A stretch of DNA of 64,000 bases. It comes from Streptomyces sp. NRRL S-37. Lineage in GTDB: Bacteria; Actinomycetota; Actinomycetes; Streptomycetales; Streptomycetaceae. A model generated the notes under the pieces. That model was not told where the DNA came from. It ran no database searches and saw nothing but the letters and a program-made list of their open reading frames with translations. This document shows positions 34,961 to 43,523 of the stretch, piece by piece; position 1 is the stretch's first letter, and the number at the start of each line of letters is the position of its first letter. Where the stretch lies: assembly GCF_000721605.1 (NCBI RefSeq), contig NZ_JOIZ01000021.1, positions 1 to 64,000 on the forward strand. The letters run 5' to 3'. Made by a program: the position numbers and the translations under genes.

Positions 34961-35668
34961 ATGACGAAGAAGACGCGGATCCGTGTCGCTCGGATCGCGG
35001 CCGGCGCCGTGATCGCGGCCGGTGCCTCGCTGTCGGCGGCGGGTGCCGCTTCGGCGCTCGACTTCAACATCGGCATCACCGCCGGCGATGAGCCGGACCC
35101 GGGCTGCGACCTCGTGGTCGACCCGGAGTGTGAAGACGAGGGTGAGGAGAACCCGGGCGGGGAGAACCCGGGCGGGGAGAACCCCGGTGGGGAGAACCCG
35201 GGCGGGGAGAACCCCGGTGGGGAGAACCCGGGCGGGGAGAACCCCGGTGGGGAGAACCCGGGCGGGGAGAACCCGGGCGGGGAGAACCCCGGTGGCGAGA
35301 ACCCGGGTGGCGAGAACCCCGGTGGCGAGAACCCAGGTGGCGAGAACCCGGGCGGGGAGAACCCGGGCGGGGAGAACCCCGTAGAGGAGGAGCCCACCCC
35401 GGACGACAACGGTGACGGCAACACCGGCACCACCCCGGACGGCGGCAACAACGCCTCTCCGCAGGACCAGGGCTCCTCGGCCCTCACCGAGACCGGCGAC
35501 GACGTCCCGGCCACCTCGGCCCAGGGCGGCGACGGCAAGGAGCTCGCCGAGACCGGTGCCGCCGAGACCACGTTCCTGCTGATCGGCGCCGCCACGATGA
35601 TCGCCGGCGGTATCGGCTTCCGGGTGCTGCCGCGCATGATGTCCGGCCGCGGCGGCGCCGCCGCCTGA
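34961..35668 (+). CDS. Secreted repeat protein with LAXTG sortase signal
   Basis: This 235-residue protein has an N-terminal signal peptide (RIAAGAVIAAGASLSAAGAA, cut after ASA). After an acidic stretch come fifteen copies of ENPGG (35147-35371), then an acidic Thr-rich linker. The C-terminus has SALTETGDDVPATS and then LAETGAAETTFLLIGAATMI with a basic tail (FRVLPRMM). The LAETG, hydrophobic helix and Arg tail match class E sortase substrates, so the protein is expected to be covalently attached to peptidoglycan. The first LTETG lies upstream of the helix and is probably a decoy. No sortase gene is in the window. Function is unknown; the Gly/Pro repeat suggests an extended wall spacer or adhesin. 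Confidence 0.85.
   Translation: MTKKTRIRVARIAAGAVIAAGASLSAAGAASALDFNIGITAGDEPDPGCDLVVDPECEDEGEENPGGENPGGENPGGENPGGENPGGENPGGENPGGENPGGENPGGENPGGENPGGENPGGENPGGENPGGENPGGENPVEEEPTPDDNGDGNTGTTPDGGNNASPQDQGSSALTETGDDVPATSAQGGDGKELAETGAAETTFLLIGAATMIAGGIGFRVLPRMMSGRGGAAA
35147..35371. repeat. Fifteen 15-bp tandem repeats encoding ENPGG
   Basis: The unit is GAGAACCCGGGCGGG with silent variants such as GAGAACCCCGGTGGG and GAGAACCCCGGTGGC. All fifteen copies stay in frame, and variation is nearly all synonymous, which implies selection on the pentapeptide. A partial copy follows. Short reads can miscount this array. Confidence 0.92.
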
Positions 35669-35706
35669 CGGTGGCCGCGCGCGTACGCACCGTACGCATG
35701 ACGTAG

Positions 35707-35748
35707 GGCGAAGGGCCCGGAGCGCAACCACGCTCCGGGCCCTTCGCC
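35707..35748. terminator. Bidirectional terminator hairpin
   Basis: GGCGAAGGGCCCGGAGCG pairs with CGCTCCGGGCCCTTCGCC around CAACCA. It lies between the convergent sortase-substrate gene and the zinc-ribbon gene and can serve both. Confidence 0.85.
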
Positions 35749-35767
35749 CATGTCTGCGTGACCGGCG

Positions 35768-35959
35768 TCAGACGGTCTGGTGGGCGAGCAGCGCCACCGC
35801 CGCGACCAGCACCGCCAGCAGCGCGATCAGCGTCATGGGGTTCAGTCCCGCGAAGAAGTTCCCTTGCTGCAGCCGCTCGCGGTTCGCGCGGCACACCGGG
35901 CACCGGCCCTCGCTCACGGGCGCGGCGCAGTTCGCGCACACCAGCCGGTCGTACGTCAT
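35768..35959 (-). CDS. Small zinc-ribbon membrane protein
   Basis: This 63-residue protein starts at ATG 35959 behind GGAGG. Its N-terminal part has two CxxC knuckles (VCANCAAPVSEGRCPVCRAN), a likely zinc ribbon. Its C-terminal half is a single hydrophobic helix (LIALLAVLVAAVALLAH). The helix suggests the ribbon sits on the cytoplasmic side of the membrane. The gene is convergent with the sortase substrate and divergent from ftsE. Homologous small genes occur at this place in Streptomyces as I recall. Function is unknown. Confidence 0.75.
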   Translation of the reverse strand: MTYDRLVCANCAAPVSEGRCPVCRANRERLQQGNFFAGLNPMTLIALLAVLVAAVALLAHQTV

Positions 35960-36291
35960 GCGCTCGCCCTCCTCGCACCGGTTCCAGATGAACAACGCCC
36001 ACCTTCTCGCGAACGTTCCCCTCCACTGTGCCAGGTTCCCGCGGAAGCTGCGCCGGGTCGCTCCCAGAGGGGTGGTTCCGGGGGTTCGCGGCTGCGGCGC
36101 CGTCGGGGTTGCTCGCGCCCACGCGGCGGAGCCGCACACGTCACGGCCCCGCGCCCTCAGGGAGCTGCCCTTACCCCTGGCGCTGGAACAAAAGGGCGCA
36201 TCTCTTCCACAACCCCTACCGGTGCCTGCGCACGCCTGCCCGGGTCGCGTATGGTCACGCTCATCTACCCCCGGCTAACCGTGGTGCATCC
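35960..36291. other. Divergent promoter region upstream of ftsE
   Basis: These 332 bases lie between the small zinc-ribbon gene and ftsE. A TATGGT box at 36250-36255 could be a -10 element for ftsE, with transcription start around 36262. I see no good -35 match. The frame upstream of 36292 in phase with ftsE lacks homology. Confidence 0.45.
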
Positions 36292-36981
36292 GTGATCCGA
36301 TTCGACAACGTGTCCAAGGCCTACCCCAAGCAGAACCGCCCCGCACTCAGGGACGTCTCCCTGGAAGTGGAGAAGGGCGAGTTCGTGTTCCTCGTGGGGT
36401 CCTCCGGCTCCGGAAAGTCCACCTTCCTGCGGCTGATCCTCCGCGAGGAGCGGGCCAGCCACGGACAGGTGCACGTCCTGGGCAAGGACCTCGCCCGCGT
36501 CTCCAACTGGAAGGTGCCGCAGATCCGGCGCCAGCTGGGGACCGTGTTCCAGGACTTCCGTCTGCTGCCGAACAAGACGGTCGCCGAGAACGTCGCCTTC
36601 GCGCAGGAGGTGATCGGCAAGTCGCGCGGTGAGATCCGCAAGTCCGTGCCGCAGGTGCTCGACCTCGTCGGGCTCGGCGGCAAGGAGGAGCGGATGCCCG
36701 GCGAGCTCTCCGGTGGTGAGCAGCAGCGCGTCGCCATCGCGCGGGCCTTCGTCAACCGGCCCAAGCTGCTCATCTGCGACGAGCCCACCGGCAACCTCGA
36801 CCCGCAGACCTCCGTCGGCATCATGAAGCTGCTCGACCGCATCAACCGGACGGGCACCACCGTGGTGATGGCGACGCACGACCAGAACATCGTGGACCAG
36901 ATGCGCAAGCGCGTCATCGAGCTGGAGAAGGGCCGTCTCGTCCGCGACCAGGCACGCGGCGTCTACGGCTACCAGCACTGA
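36292..36981 (+). CDS. ftsE: Cell division ATP-binding protein FtsE
   Basis: This 229-residue ABC ATPase pairs with FtsX at the division site and, in other bacteria, activates peptidoglycan hydrolases. It has Walker [10 protein letters not shown] at about 35-43, a Q-loop around [13 protein letters not shown], the signature [14 protein letters not shown] near 140, Walker [14 protein letters not shown] near 160 and the switch His in [10 protein letters not shown]. The GTG at 36292 is the first start that gives the family N-terminus [12 protein letters not shown]. It is followed after 29 bp by ftsX on the same strand. The pair is not essential in all bacteria, but the motifs here are fully intact. 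Confidence 0.95.
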   Translation: MIRFDNVSKAYPKQNRPALRDVSLEVEKGEFVFLVGSSGSGKSTFLRLILREERASHGQVHVLGKDLARVSNWKVPQIRRQLGTVFQDFRLLPNKTVAENVAFAQEVIGKSRGEIRKSVPQVLDLVGLGGKEERMPGELSGGEQQRVAIARAFVNRPKLLICDEPTGNLDPQTSVGIMKLLDRINRTGTTVVMATHDQNIVDQMRKRVIELEKGRLVRDQARGVYGYQH

Positions 36982-37010
36982 CGCTCCACGGAAAGGCTTG
37001 ATCAGACGCC

Positions 37011-37928
37011 ATGCGCGCCCAGTTCGTCCTGTCGGAGATCGGCGTCGGTCTCCGCCGCAACCTGACGATGACCTTCGCCGTCGTCGTCTCCGTTGCCCTG
37101 TCGCTAGCCCTGTTCGGCGGGTCGCTCCTGATGAACGACCAGGTGAACACCATGAAGGGCTACTGGTACGACAAGGTCAACGTCTCCATCTTCCTGTGCA
37201 ACAAGGCTGACGCCGAGTCCGACCCCAACTGCGCCAAGGGCGCGGTGACCGACGACCAGAAGGGTCAGATCAAGACCGACCTGGAGAAGATGTCGGTCGT
37301 CGACTCGGTGTCGTACGAGTCGCAGGACGAGGCGTACAAGCACTACAAGGAGCAGTTCGGCGACTCCCCGCTGGCCAGTTCCCTGACGCCGGACCAGATG
37401 CAGGAGTCGTACCGCATCAAGCTGAAGGACCCGGAGAAGTACCAGGTCATCGCGACCGCCTTCGACGGGCGGGACGGCGTGCAGTCGGTGCAGGACCAGA
37501 AGGGCATCCTGGACAACCTCTTCGGGCTGCTGGAGGGCATGAACATCGCCGCCCTCGCGATGATGGCGCTCATGCTGGTCGTCGCCCTGATGCTGATCGT
37601 GAACACGGTGCGCGTCTCCGCGTTCAGCCGGCGCCGCGAGACCGGCATCATGCGCCTGGTCGGCGCCTCCGGCTTCTACATCCAGACGCCGTTCATCATG
37701 GAGGCCGCGGTCGCCGGACTCATCGGCGGCATCCTCGCGTGCGGGTTCCTGGTGCTCGGCCGGTACTTCATCATCGACCACGGACTGGCCCTGTCGGAGA
37801 AGCTGAACCTGATCAACTTCATCGGCTGGGACGCCGTCCTGACGAAGCTTCCGCTGATCCTCGCGACCAGTCTGCTGATGCCGGCGTTGGCCGCGTTCTT
37901 CGCGTTGCGCAAGTACCTGAAGGTGTGA
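37011..37928 (+). CDS. ftsX: Cell division permease-like protein FtsX
   Basis: This 305-residue integral membrane partner of FtsE has an N-terminal cytoplasmic start (MRAQFVLSEIGVGLRRNLTM), a first transmembrane segment, and then a large extracytoplasmic loop of about 130 residues with two Cys (FLCNKADAESDPNCAKG) that may form a disulfide. Three further helices follow (MALMLVVALMLIVNTVRVSA; AAVAGLIGGILACGFLVLG; LILATSLLMPALAAFFAL). The actinobacterial extracellular loop is known to contact wall hydrolases such as RipC in mycobacteria. The ATG at 37011 follows GGAAAGG at a long distance. It shares an operon with ftsE and is followed by an S41 protease that may act on the same complexes. Confidence 0.95.
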   Translation: MRAQFVLSEIGVGLRRNLTMTFAVVVSVALSLALFGGSLLMNDQVNTMKGYWYDKVNVSIFLCNKADAESDPNCAKGAVTDDQKGQIKTDLEKMSVVDSVSYESQDEAYKHYKEQFGDSPLASSLTPDQMQESYRIKLKDPEKYQVIATAFDGRDGVQSVQDQKGILDNLFGLLEGMNIAALAMMALMLVVALMLIVNTVRVSAFSRRRETGIMRLVGASGFYIQTPFIMEAAVAGLIGGILACGFLVLGRYFIIDHGLALSEKLNLINFIGWDAVLTKLPLILATSLLMPALAAFFALRKYLKV

Positions 37929-37995
37929 CTCTTGCCAAGAGGGGCGTGCGGCCAACCGGCCGTGCGCCCCTTCGCGTTGTCCTAGACTCACCGGC

Positions 37996-39156
37996 ATGTC
38001 AGGTCGTGCCCTGTTCTGTCAGCCCCGCCGCATCCGCCGCGGGGCCGCCCTGACCTTGGTGTTCGCGAGCGTGCTCGTCGCCGGCGCGGCCACGGGCAAC
38101 CTCCCCGAGGCCGACGGCGGGACCACGGCGGAGGGAACCGGTCCGGCCGCTCCCGTCGGCCACCAGGCCGACGTCACCAGGGCGGCCGAGGAAGCCGCCG
38201 CCGACGGAACCTCCCCCATGGAGGCCGCCCAGCGGGCCGTCAGCCGCAGCGGGGACCGCTGGGCCGCCGTCTACTCCCCGGACGAGTACGAGGAGTTCGA
38301 GGAGGCCCTGGACGGCTGGTACACCGGCGTCGGCCTGTGGGCCCGCGAGCGGGAGGGCCGTATCGAGGTGACGAAGGTGGGCGACGACACGCCCGCCGCC
38401 GACGCCGGTATCCGCGCGGGCGACCGGCTGCGCAGCGTCGACGGCGAGCGGGTCGACGGCCGGCCCGTCACGGAGGTCGTCTCCTTACTGCGCGGCGAGA
38501 CCACCGGCGAGTCCGCCGGCACCACCGTCCGGCTCGGTCTGGAGCGCGGCACGCGCACATGGCACGAGACCGTACGCCGGACCAGGCTGTCCCGGGACAC
38601 CGTCACGGTCCGCGAGCTCGCCTCCGGGGTGACCGTCGTCAAGGTCGGCGCCTTCACCAAGGGCTCCGGCGACGAGGTCCGCACCGCCGTACGGCAGGCC
38701 CCCGCCGGCGCCGGCGTCGTCCTCGACCTGCGCGGCAACTCCGGCGGCCTGGTCGCCGAGGCGGTCACCGCCGCCTCCGCCTTCCTCGACGGCGGCCTGG
38801 TCGCCACGTACGACGTCGAGGGCGAGCAGCGCGCCCTGCACGCCGAGCCCGGAGGCGACACCACCAGACCCCTGGTCGCGCTCGTCGACGGCGGCACGAT
38901 GAGCGCGGCCGAACTCCTCACCGGCGCCCTCCAGGACCGCGGCCGCGCGGTCGTCGTGGGCTCCCGCACCTTCGGCAAGGGCTCGGTCCAGATGCCGACC
39001 GAGCTGCCCGACGGCTCCGTCGCCGAGCTGACCGTCGGCCACTACCGCACCCCTTCCGGCCGCGGCGTCGACGGCCATGGCCTCACCCCCGACCTGGAGG
39101 CCGACGAAGAGGCCCTCCAGCGGGCCGAGACGGTCCTCAGCGGGCTCGGCCGATAG
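37996..39156 (+). CDS. Secreted S41-family carboxy-terminal processing protease
   Basis: This 386-residue C-terminal processing peptidase has an N-terminal signal-anchor (ALTLVFASVLVAGAATGN). A PDZ domain runs about 110-180 (GVGLWAREREGRIEVTKVGD, DAGIRAGDRLRSVDGE). The protease part shows VVLDLRGNSGG and the catalytic Ser in GGTMSAAELLTGAL (about 303) with Lys in SRTFGKGSVQM (about 325). It is exported and acts outside the membrane. Position after ftsEX and before smpB matches S. coelicolor. Possible targets are division or wall proteins, which is inference. It starts at ATG 37996, 67 bp after ftsX. Confidence 0.92.
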   Translation: MSGRALFCQPRRIRRGAALTLVFASVLVAGAATGNLPEADGGTTAEGTGPAAPVGHQADVTRAAEEAAADGTSPMEAAQRAVSRSGDRWAAVYSPDEYEEFEEALDGWYTGVGLWAREREGRIEVTKVGDDTPAADAGIRAGDRLRSVDGERVDGRPVTEVVSLLRGETTGESAGTTVRLGLERGTRTWHETVRRTRLSRDTVTVRELASGVTVVKVGAFTKGSGDEVRTAVRQAPAGAGVVLDLRGNSGGLVAEAVTAASAFLDGGLVATYDVEGEQRALHAEPGGDTTRPLVALVDGGTMSAAELLTGALQDRGRAVVVGSRTFGKGSVQMPTELPDGSVAELTVGHYRTPSGRGVDGHGLTPDLEADEEALQRAETVLSGLGR

Positions 39157-39216
39157 GGCACCGTCGATAATCGGCTTCCCGCCGGCCCCCTCCGTAGTGC
39201 GAAAATGGGCGGCACT

Positions 39217-39696
39217 ATGGCTAAGGAAAAAGGGCGCAAGCTGATCGCGCAGAACAAGAAGGCGCGGCACGACTATCTCGTCATCGACACCTACGAGGCC
39301 GGCCTGGTCCTCACCGGCACCGAGGTGAAGTCCCTGCGCCAGGGCCGGGCGTCGCTGGTGGACGGCTTCGTCCAGCTCGACGGCAACGAGGCGTGGCTGC
39401 ACAACGTGCACGTCCCGGAGTACAGCCAGGGCACCTGGACGAACCACAGCGCGCGGCGCAAGCGGAAGCTGCTGCTGCACCGCGAGGAGATCGACAAGCT
39501 GGAGTCCAAGTCCCAGGAGACGGGCCACACCATCGTGCCGCTCGCCCTGTACTTCAAGGACGGCCGCGCGAAGGTCGAGATCGCGCTGGCCAAGGGCAAG
39601 AAGGAGTACGACAAGCGGCAGACGCTCCGGGAGAAGCAGGACCGGCGCGAGACCGAGCGGGCGATCTCGGCGGTCCGCAGGAAGCAGCGCGCGTAG
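39217..39696 (+). CDS. smpB: tmRNA-binding protein SmpB
   Basis: This 159-residue RNA-binding protein brings tmRNA to stalled ribosomes. It has the family core [40 protein letters not shown] and [20 protein letters not shown], with a basic C-terminal tail ([20 protein letters not shown]) that enters the decoding centre. The ATG at 39217 (MAKEKGRK) is favoured; an in-frame ATG at 39205 is also open. The tmRNA gene lies 116 bp downstream on the same strand, so both partners of trans-translation are adjacent. Confidence 0.96.
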   Translation: MAKEKGRKLIAQNKKARHDYLVIDTYEAGLVLTGTEVKSLRQGRASLVDGFVQLDGNEAWLHNVHVPEYSQGTWTNHSARRKRKLLLHREEIDKLESKSQETGHTIVPLALYFKDGRAKVEIALAKGKKEYDKRQTLREKQDRRETERAISAVRRKQRA

Positions 39697-39812
39697 GCCC
39701 GCGCGGAGCGCCGGGGAATACGCTGGCACCGACCCGCGTTGGTCACGTACGATGGCGACAGCACCCACAGCGGGTGCGGCCCCCTCCTCGGAGGGACTTG
39801 AAAAATCAACAT

Positions 39813-40213
39813 GGGGATGATCGGTTTCGACAGCGGCTGTCGAAGCAGGGGAAGCGTGTCGAGGAAGCGGCCATGATCTCGTAAACCACAGGCCGAAAAA
39901 AATAATCGCCAATTCCAAGCGATCTGTCTCCCAGGGCGAGCTCGCCCTCGCTGCCTGATCTTCAGGTAGCGAGCAGCGGCTCCCCTACTTAAGGGAGTGT
40001 CAGCCCGGGGATGTTCCCGACCCGGATCCTGGCATCAGCTAGGGAACTAAACCTTGATCCCGGTCACGGGGTGAAGAGGGAAACCACACAGTGACTGGGC
40101 CCGTCGGAGACTTGTCGGCGTGATCTCCGGGGCCGAGAAAAGCACAGCCGACTGCACACGGAGAAGCCCTGGTTCCGCACCGTTGGACGCGGGTTCGATT
40201 CCCGCCATCTCCA
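39813..40213 (+). ncRNA. ssrA: tmRNA (transfer-messenger RNA)
   Basis: The 5' end GGGGATG (39813-39819) pairs with CATCTCC (40206-40212) to form the acceptor stem, with A40213 as discriminator. The T-arm ends with GGTTCGATTCCCGCC. The resume frame begins at GCC 39908 and reads ANSKRSVSQGELALAA before TGA (39956-39958); the ALAA end is the protease-recognition tail. Pseudoknot-like GC-rich helices lie between. The terminal CCA is not encoded immediately after the discriminator. The gene follows smpB and ends with a GC-rich terminator. It rescues ribosomes stalled on broken mRNA by adding the tag for proteolysis. Confidence 0.97.
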
Positions 40214-40233
40214 CTCCACCCCATGTGGGCACA

Positions 40234-40263
40234 GGCCCCGTCGCTTCGAGCGACGGGGCCTTT
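40234..40263. terminator. Terminator between ssrA and lacI-type gene
   Basis: GGCCCCGTCGC (40234-40244) pairs with GCGACGGGGCC (40250-40260) around TTCGA, followed by TTT. It ends the tmRNA and probably also the convergent LacI gene. Confidence 0.9.
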
Positions 40264-40313
40264 GTCATGCGCTCCGGGAAGCCGAGGTGCCGGGCCGATG
40301 CCGCCCCGGCCGG

Positions 40314-41321
40314 TCACGCCCCGCGCGGTGCCGTGCTCGCCCGTTCCGTCAGCCGGGGCGGCAGCAGCGTGGCCTCCGGCACGGGGGCACCGGACAGTTT
40401 CCGCAGGAGCAGGTGCACCGCGCGGGTGCCCAGTTCCGCCGACGGCACGGCGACCGAGGTGACCGGGACGCGGGCCGACGCGGCGACGGGGGACGGGCAG
40501 ACGGCGGTCAGGGACAGATCGCCGGGGACGCTCAGCCCCAGCTCCTCGAAGGCGTCGATCAGCGGATCGATCAGCGGTTCGTTGTGCACGACCACCCCCG
40601 TCAGCGACGGCAGCTCACGCACCAGCCGCCCGGCGATCGCGCGGGCGGCGTCACGGCCGGCCCCGCACGGACGCACGGCCGAGGTGAGCCGGTGCCGGTC
40701 GGCGGCCGCCGTGAAGCCCTCCACCAGCCGCCGCGCGAACGCGGTCCGCCGCACGTACACCTCCGGCGGCGAGCCGACCAGCGCCACCACCCGGTGCCCG
40801 AGCCGCGCCAGATGGTCCACGCACAGTTCACCGGCCGCCCGGAAATCCAGGTCGACACAGGTCAGCCCGTCCGGCTCGGCGGGCACGCCGATCAGCACGG
40901 ACGGCAAGGACCCCGCGCGTAACAACGGCAGCCGGGAGTCCTGGAGCTGTACGTCCATCACGATCACCCCGTCCGCCAGCCGGGCACCCGCGACGCGCCC
41001 GAGGCCCTCCTCGCCCTCGCCCTGGGTGAGCATCAGCACGTCGTGGTCGTGCGCGCGGGCGGCGGTGACCACCGACACCGCGAACTGGGTGACCACCGGC
41101 ACATGGACACCGGAACGCATCGGGACCGCCAGGGCCAGCACCTTCGACCGGTGGCCGGCCGCGCCCCGGCCACCGCCGTCCGCGCGGTAACCCAGCTCGC
41201 GGACGGCCGCCTGCACCCGCAGCCGGGTCGCGTCGGAGATCGGACGCTTGCCGCTGAGCGCGTACGAGACCGTACTGGGGGAGACCCCGGCGCGCCGGGC
41301 CACATCCGTGATCTTCACCAT
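40314..41321 (-). CDS. LacI/GalR-family transcriptional repressor
   Basis: This 335-residue regulator has an N-terminal helix-turn-helix (VKITDVARRAGVSPSTVSYA) and the hinge helix that bends DNA. A type I periplasmic-binding-like sugar domain follows, with VLALAVPMRSGVHVPV, DGVIVMDVQLQDSRLP and VVVHNEPLIDPLIDAFEELG. It starts at ATG 41321. A perfect LacI-type operator (41367-41380) lies 46 bases upstream, so autoregulation is likely. No sugar-utilisation gene remains next to it: the nearby divergent gene is a truncated LysR-like stub. The ligand is therefore unknown. Confidence 0.9.
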   Translation of the reverse strand: MVKITDVARRAGVSPSTVSYALSGKRPISDATRLRVQAAVRELGYRADGGGRGAAGHRSKVLALAVPMRSGVHVPVVTQFAVSVVTAARAHDHDVLMLTQGEGEEGLGRVAGARLADGVIVMDVQLQDSRLPLLRAGSLPSVLIGVPAEPDGLTCVDLDFRAAGELCVDHLARLGHRVVALVGSPPEVYVRRTAFARRLVEGFTAAADRHRLTSAVRPCGAGRDAARAIAGRLVRELPSLTGVVVHNEPLIDPLIDAFEELGLSVPGDLSLTAVCPSPVAASARVPVTSVAVPSAELGTRAVHLLLRKLSGAPVPEATLLPPRLTERASTAPRGA

Positions 41322-41366
41322 CGGGCGTCCTCATCTGCACGGTCCGCGGGGATGCAGAAAGCGGTT

Positions 41367-41380
41367 TCGAAGCGCTTCGA
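41367..41380. promoter_or_regulatory. LacI-type operator palindrome
   Basis: TCGAAGCGCTTCGA is a perfect 14-bp dyad with the central GCGC shared by LacI/CcpA-type operators. It lies 46 bases upstream of the LacI start and ahead of the divergent stub. Confidence 0.8.
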
Positions 41381-41433
41381 CGGGTGAAGGTATGTGCGGG
41401 ATCCGTGACCGTCAATGGGCCGGGAGGGAATCG

Positions 41434-41805
41434 GTGGAGCGGTTCGACGGCCCGAACGGGACAAAGGCACAGAGGGCCACGAGAAGGGCGATCACGGCCG
41501 CCGCCACCGGCACGCCGTACCCGGCCGTCGGGGAGGAGGAGTTCCAGCAGATCATGGCCAGGACGCGTCACCCGATCCTCGCCGTGGTCGATTTTCCGCC
41601 ACTGCCTTCGACGGTTCTGCGCCCTCTCGTGGACCCGGTTCCGCTGTCACCTGTGTCCCTGGTGTGGCGGAAAGGGCTGACTCATCCCGCTCTGGACGCC
41701 CTGTGGCGGGCGGCGGCTGTCGTCGCCGCCGAGGAGGGCCGGCTGCGGCTGCCGGGCCGGGGGTGGCTGCCCGAGCGGGACATTGTCGTGATGGCGGCCC
41801 GGTGA
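41434..41805 (+). pseudogene. Truncated gene: C-terminal LysR-type domain behind an unrelated start
   Basis: A GTG at 41434 follows a strong GGGAGGG site and opens a 123-codon frame. The first 45 codons are Arg/Ala-rich and do not match a family I know. Residues from about 48 onward resemble the C-terminus of a LysR substrate-binding domain: ILAVVDFPPLPSTVLRPLVD, PVPLSPVSLVWRKGLTHPAL, then DALWRAAAVVAAEEG. No helix-turn-helix precedes it. Either a LysR gene was truncated and fused to another gene's start, or most of the intervening sequence is missing. It could be expressed as a short protein. Confidence 0.55.
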
Positions 41806-41978
41806 TGTCTCACTCCTGACACGAACGGCCGCCCCGGGAACACGGGACCTCCACGTACGCTACATTCGGTTCCCGAGCACAGTGTGATAACCGGGGCGCT
41901 CGGAGCGGGTGGGGGCCCGGTCCGTCGGCGGGTGCTCGGGTCGTACGCGCGCCGGAAGTGTCCTCTGGGGGGAAGTGC

Positions 41979-43523
41979 GTGCGCGTGGAGAACTGGCGAG
42001 AAGACGCCCAACCGAATCGGCCCGAGGCCGTGCCGGCGTTCGACGGGAACGCTGAGGACGAGGACCTGCGTGAGACGAGAGTCCTCCCCCTGAGAGACAA
42101 GCCCGCCGACGCGGACGTACGCGACGCCGGTTCCCTCGACGACCGCTGGGCCCGCCTCGGGGTCTTCCCCGGCGGCGACGACAGGACCCAGGTCCTGCCC
42201 GACACCACTCACCGCGCGGAGCCCCCCGTCCGGCCCGGACCGCGGACCGGCGACACCCGTGGCCCCGCGGCGCCGACGCCGGGCCGTCCGGACGCTCCCT
42301 GGACCTCCGAGCGCCCCGCGGCGCCGAGGCGGACGACGCCGTCCGGAAGCCCGGTGGGCGGTCCCCGGCACGCCGGGCGCCCCGCGGCGCCGCACCGGGC
42401 CGCGCCGTCCGAGAGCCGGCCGGACGTTCCCTGGGACACCGAGCGCACCACCGCCCTGCGCGTCCCCCGCCAGCCGGCCGACCCCTCCCCCCGACCGGGC
42501 GGGGCACGTCCCTCGGGCGACCGGGGCGCGACCGGCGCCCCGCCGTTCGGCACCGGAGCGGCCGGCTTCCCGCCGGCTTCCGCGGGCCCGTCGTCCGAGG
42601 CCAGGACCGCCGTCTTCCCCGCGGCCTCCGGGCACGCGTCGTCCGTCCCCGGTGCGGTCGACGCCCCGACCGAGTTCCTGAGCCCTTCTCCGGACTCCGG
42701 CGCCCCGACGGCCTCCCGTACCCCCGTCCGCGACCCCTGGCAGGAGGAGGCCGGCGGCTCCGCCGCGGCCACCCACGACCCGCACGAGGTGACGGTCCAG
42801 CTCGACTCCGTGCAGATAGGGGAGGGCCTGGAACTGCGCCGCGCGCCGGGCCGGGCGAGCGGCGGCGGGCAGGACGCCGCCGGCGGTCCCGTGTTCGTCG
42901 ACGAGTCCGGCCGCCGCAGCCGGCTCTACCGCCGTATCGGCCTGGCCGTCGGCCTCGCCTGCACCGGCTACGCCGTCGTCATGGTCGCCACGCTGCTGTC
43001 CGGCAACTCCGACGCCCCCTGGATGCCCGTCCCCGGCCAGGAGGACAAGCCCGCCGGTCAGGTCGAGACGACGCCCCAGCCCACCGGGACGGACACCACA
43101 CCCGGTTCCGGCACCGGCCTCCTCCCGGGCGGCACGCCGACCACCGGCACCCCGACCCTGCCCGCGCCCGACACCAACGCCCCCGTGGCGGGTGGTGGAA
43201 CCGGCACCGGGAACCAGCCGGACACCACCGACCCGACACCGCCGACGACCGGGCAGAACAGCACGGACCCGGCCGCCGGCGGTGACGAGGACACCTCCTC
43301 CTCACCCTCGGACGACACCGTGAGCGCACCGCCCGCGGACCAGCCGGTGTCGGAGAGCCCCGACCCCGTGACGACCGCCCCCACAGGCGGCGGAGAGGTC
43401 AACGGCACCGACGACCGCGCCGATGGCCCCGCCGACCAGCCGGTCGTCGCCGACGACGGCTCCGGCGCACAGCCGGACCCGTCCACCACCCCCGCCGCAC
43501 AGTCCCCGGAGAACGTCGTCTGA
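41979..43523 (+). CDS. matA: MatA-like single-pass membrane protein
   Basis: This protein of about 514 residues starts at GTG 41979 behind GGGGGGAA (41985 is another candidate). The N-terminal cytoplasmic part of about 310 residues is acidic then Pro/Ala/Arg-rich, with no known domain. One transmembrane helix (IGLAVGLACTGYAVVMVATL) is followed by a Thr/Pro/Gly-rich extracellular tail. Its stop overlaps the next start by one base (TGATG), so it is coupled to the polymer synthase. In S. coelicolor the equivalent pair is matAB, required for mycelial aggregation. The disordered composition suits a scaffold or assembly partner. The name is based on position and general features. Confidence 0.7.
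   Translation: MRVENWREDAQPNRPEAVPAFDGNAEDEDLRETRVLPLRDKPADADVRDAGSLDDRWARLGVFPGGDDRTQVLPDTTHRAEPPVRPGPRTGDTRGPAAPTPGRPDAPWTSERPAAPRRTTPSGSPVGGPRHAGRPAAPHRAAPSESRPDVPWDTERTTALRVPRQPADPSPRPGGARPSGDRGATGAPPFGTGAAGFPPASAGPSSEARTAVFPAASGHASSVPGAVDAPTEFLSPSPDSGAPTASRTPVRDPWQEEAGGSAAATHDPHEVTVQLDSVQIGEGLELRRAPGRASGGGQDAAGGPVFVDESGRRSRLYRRIGLAVGLACTGYAVVMVATLLSGNSDAPWMPVPGQEDKPAGQVETTPQPTGTDTTPGSGTGLLPGGTPTTGTPTLPAPDTNAPVAGGGTGTGNQPDTTDPTPPTTGQNSTDPAAGGDEDTSSSPSDDTVSAPPADQPVSESPDPVTTAPTGGGEVNGTDDRADGPADQPVVADDGSGAQPDPSTTPAAQSPENVV

Noticed and set aside
35147..35371. CRISPR-like repeat array
   Set aside because: The 15-bp units are contiguous without spacers and encode ENPGG in frame.
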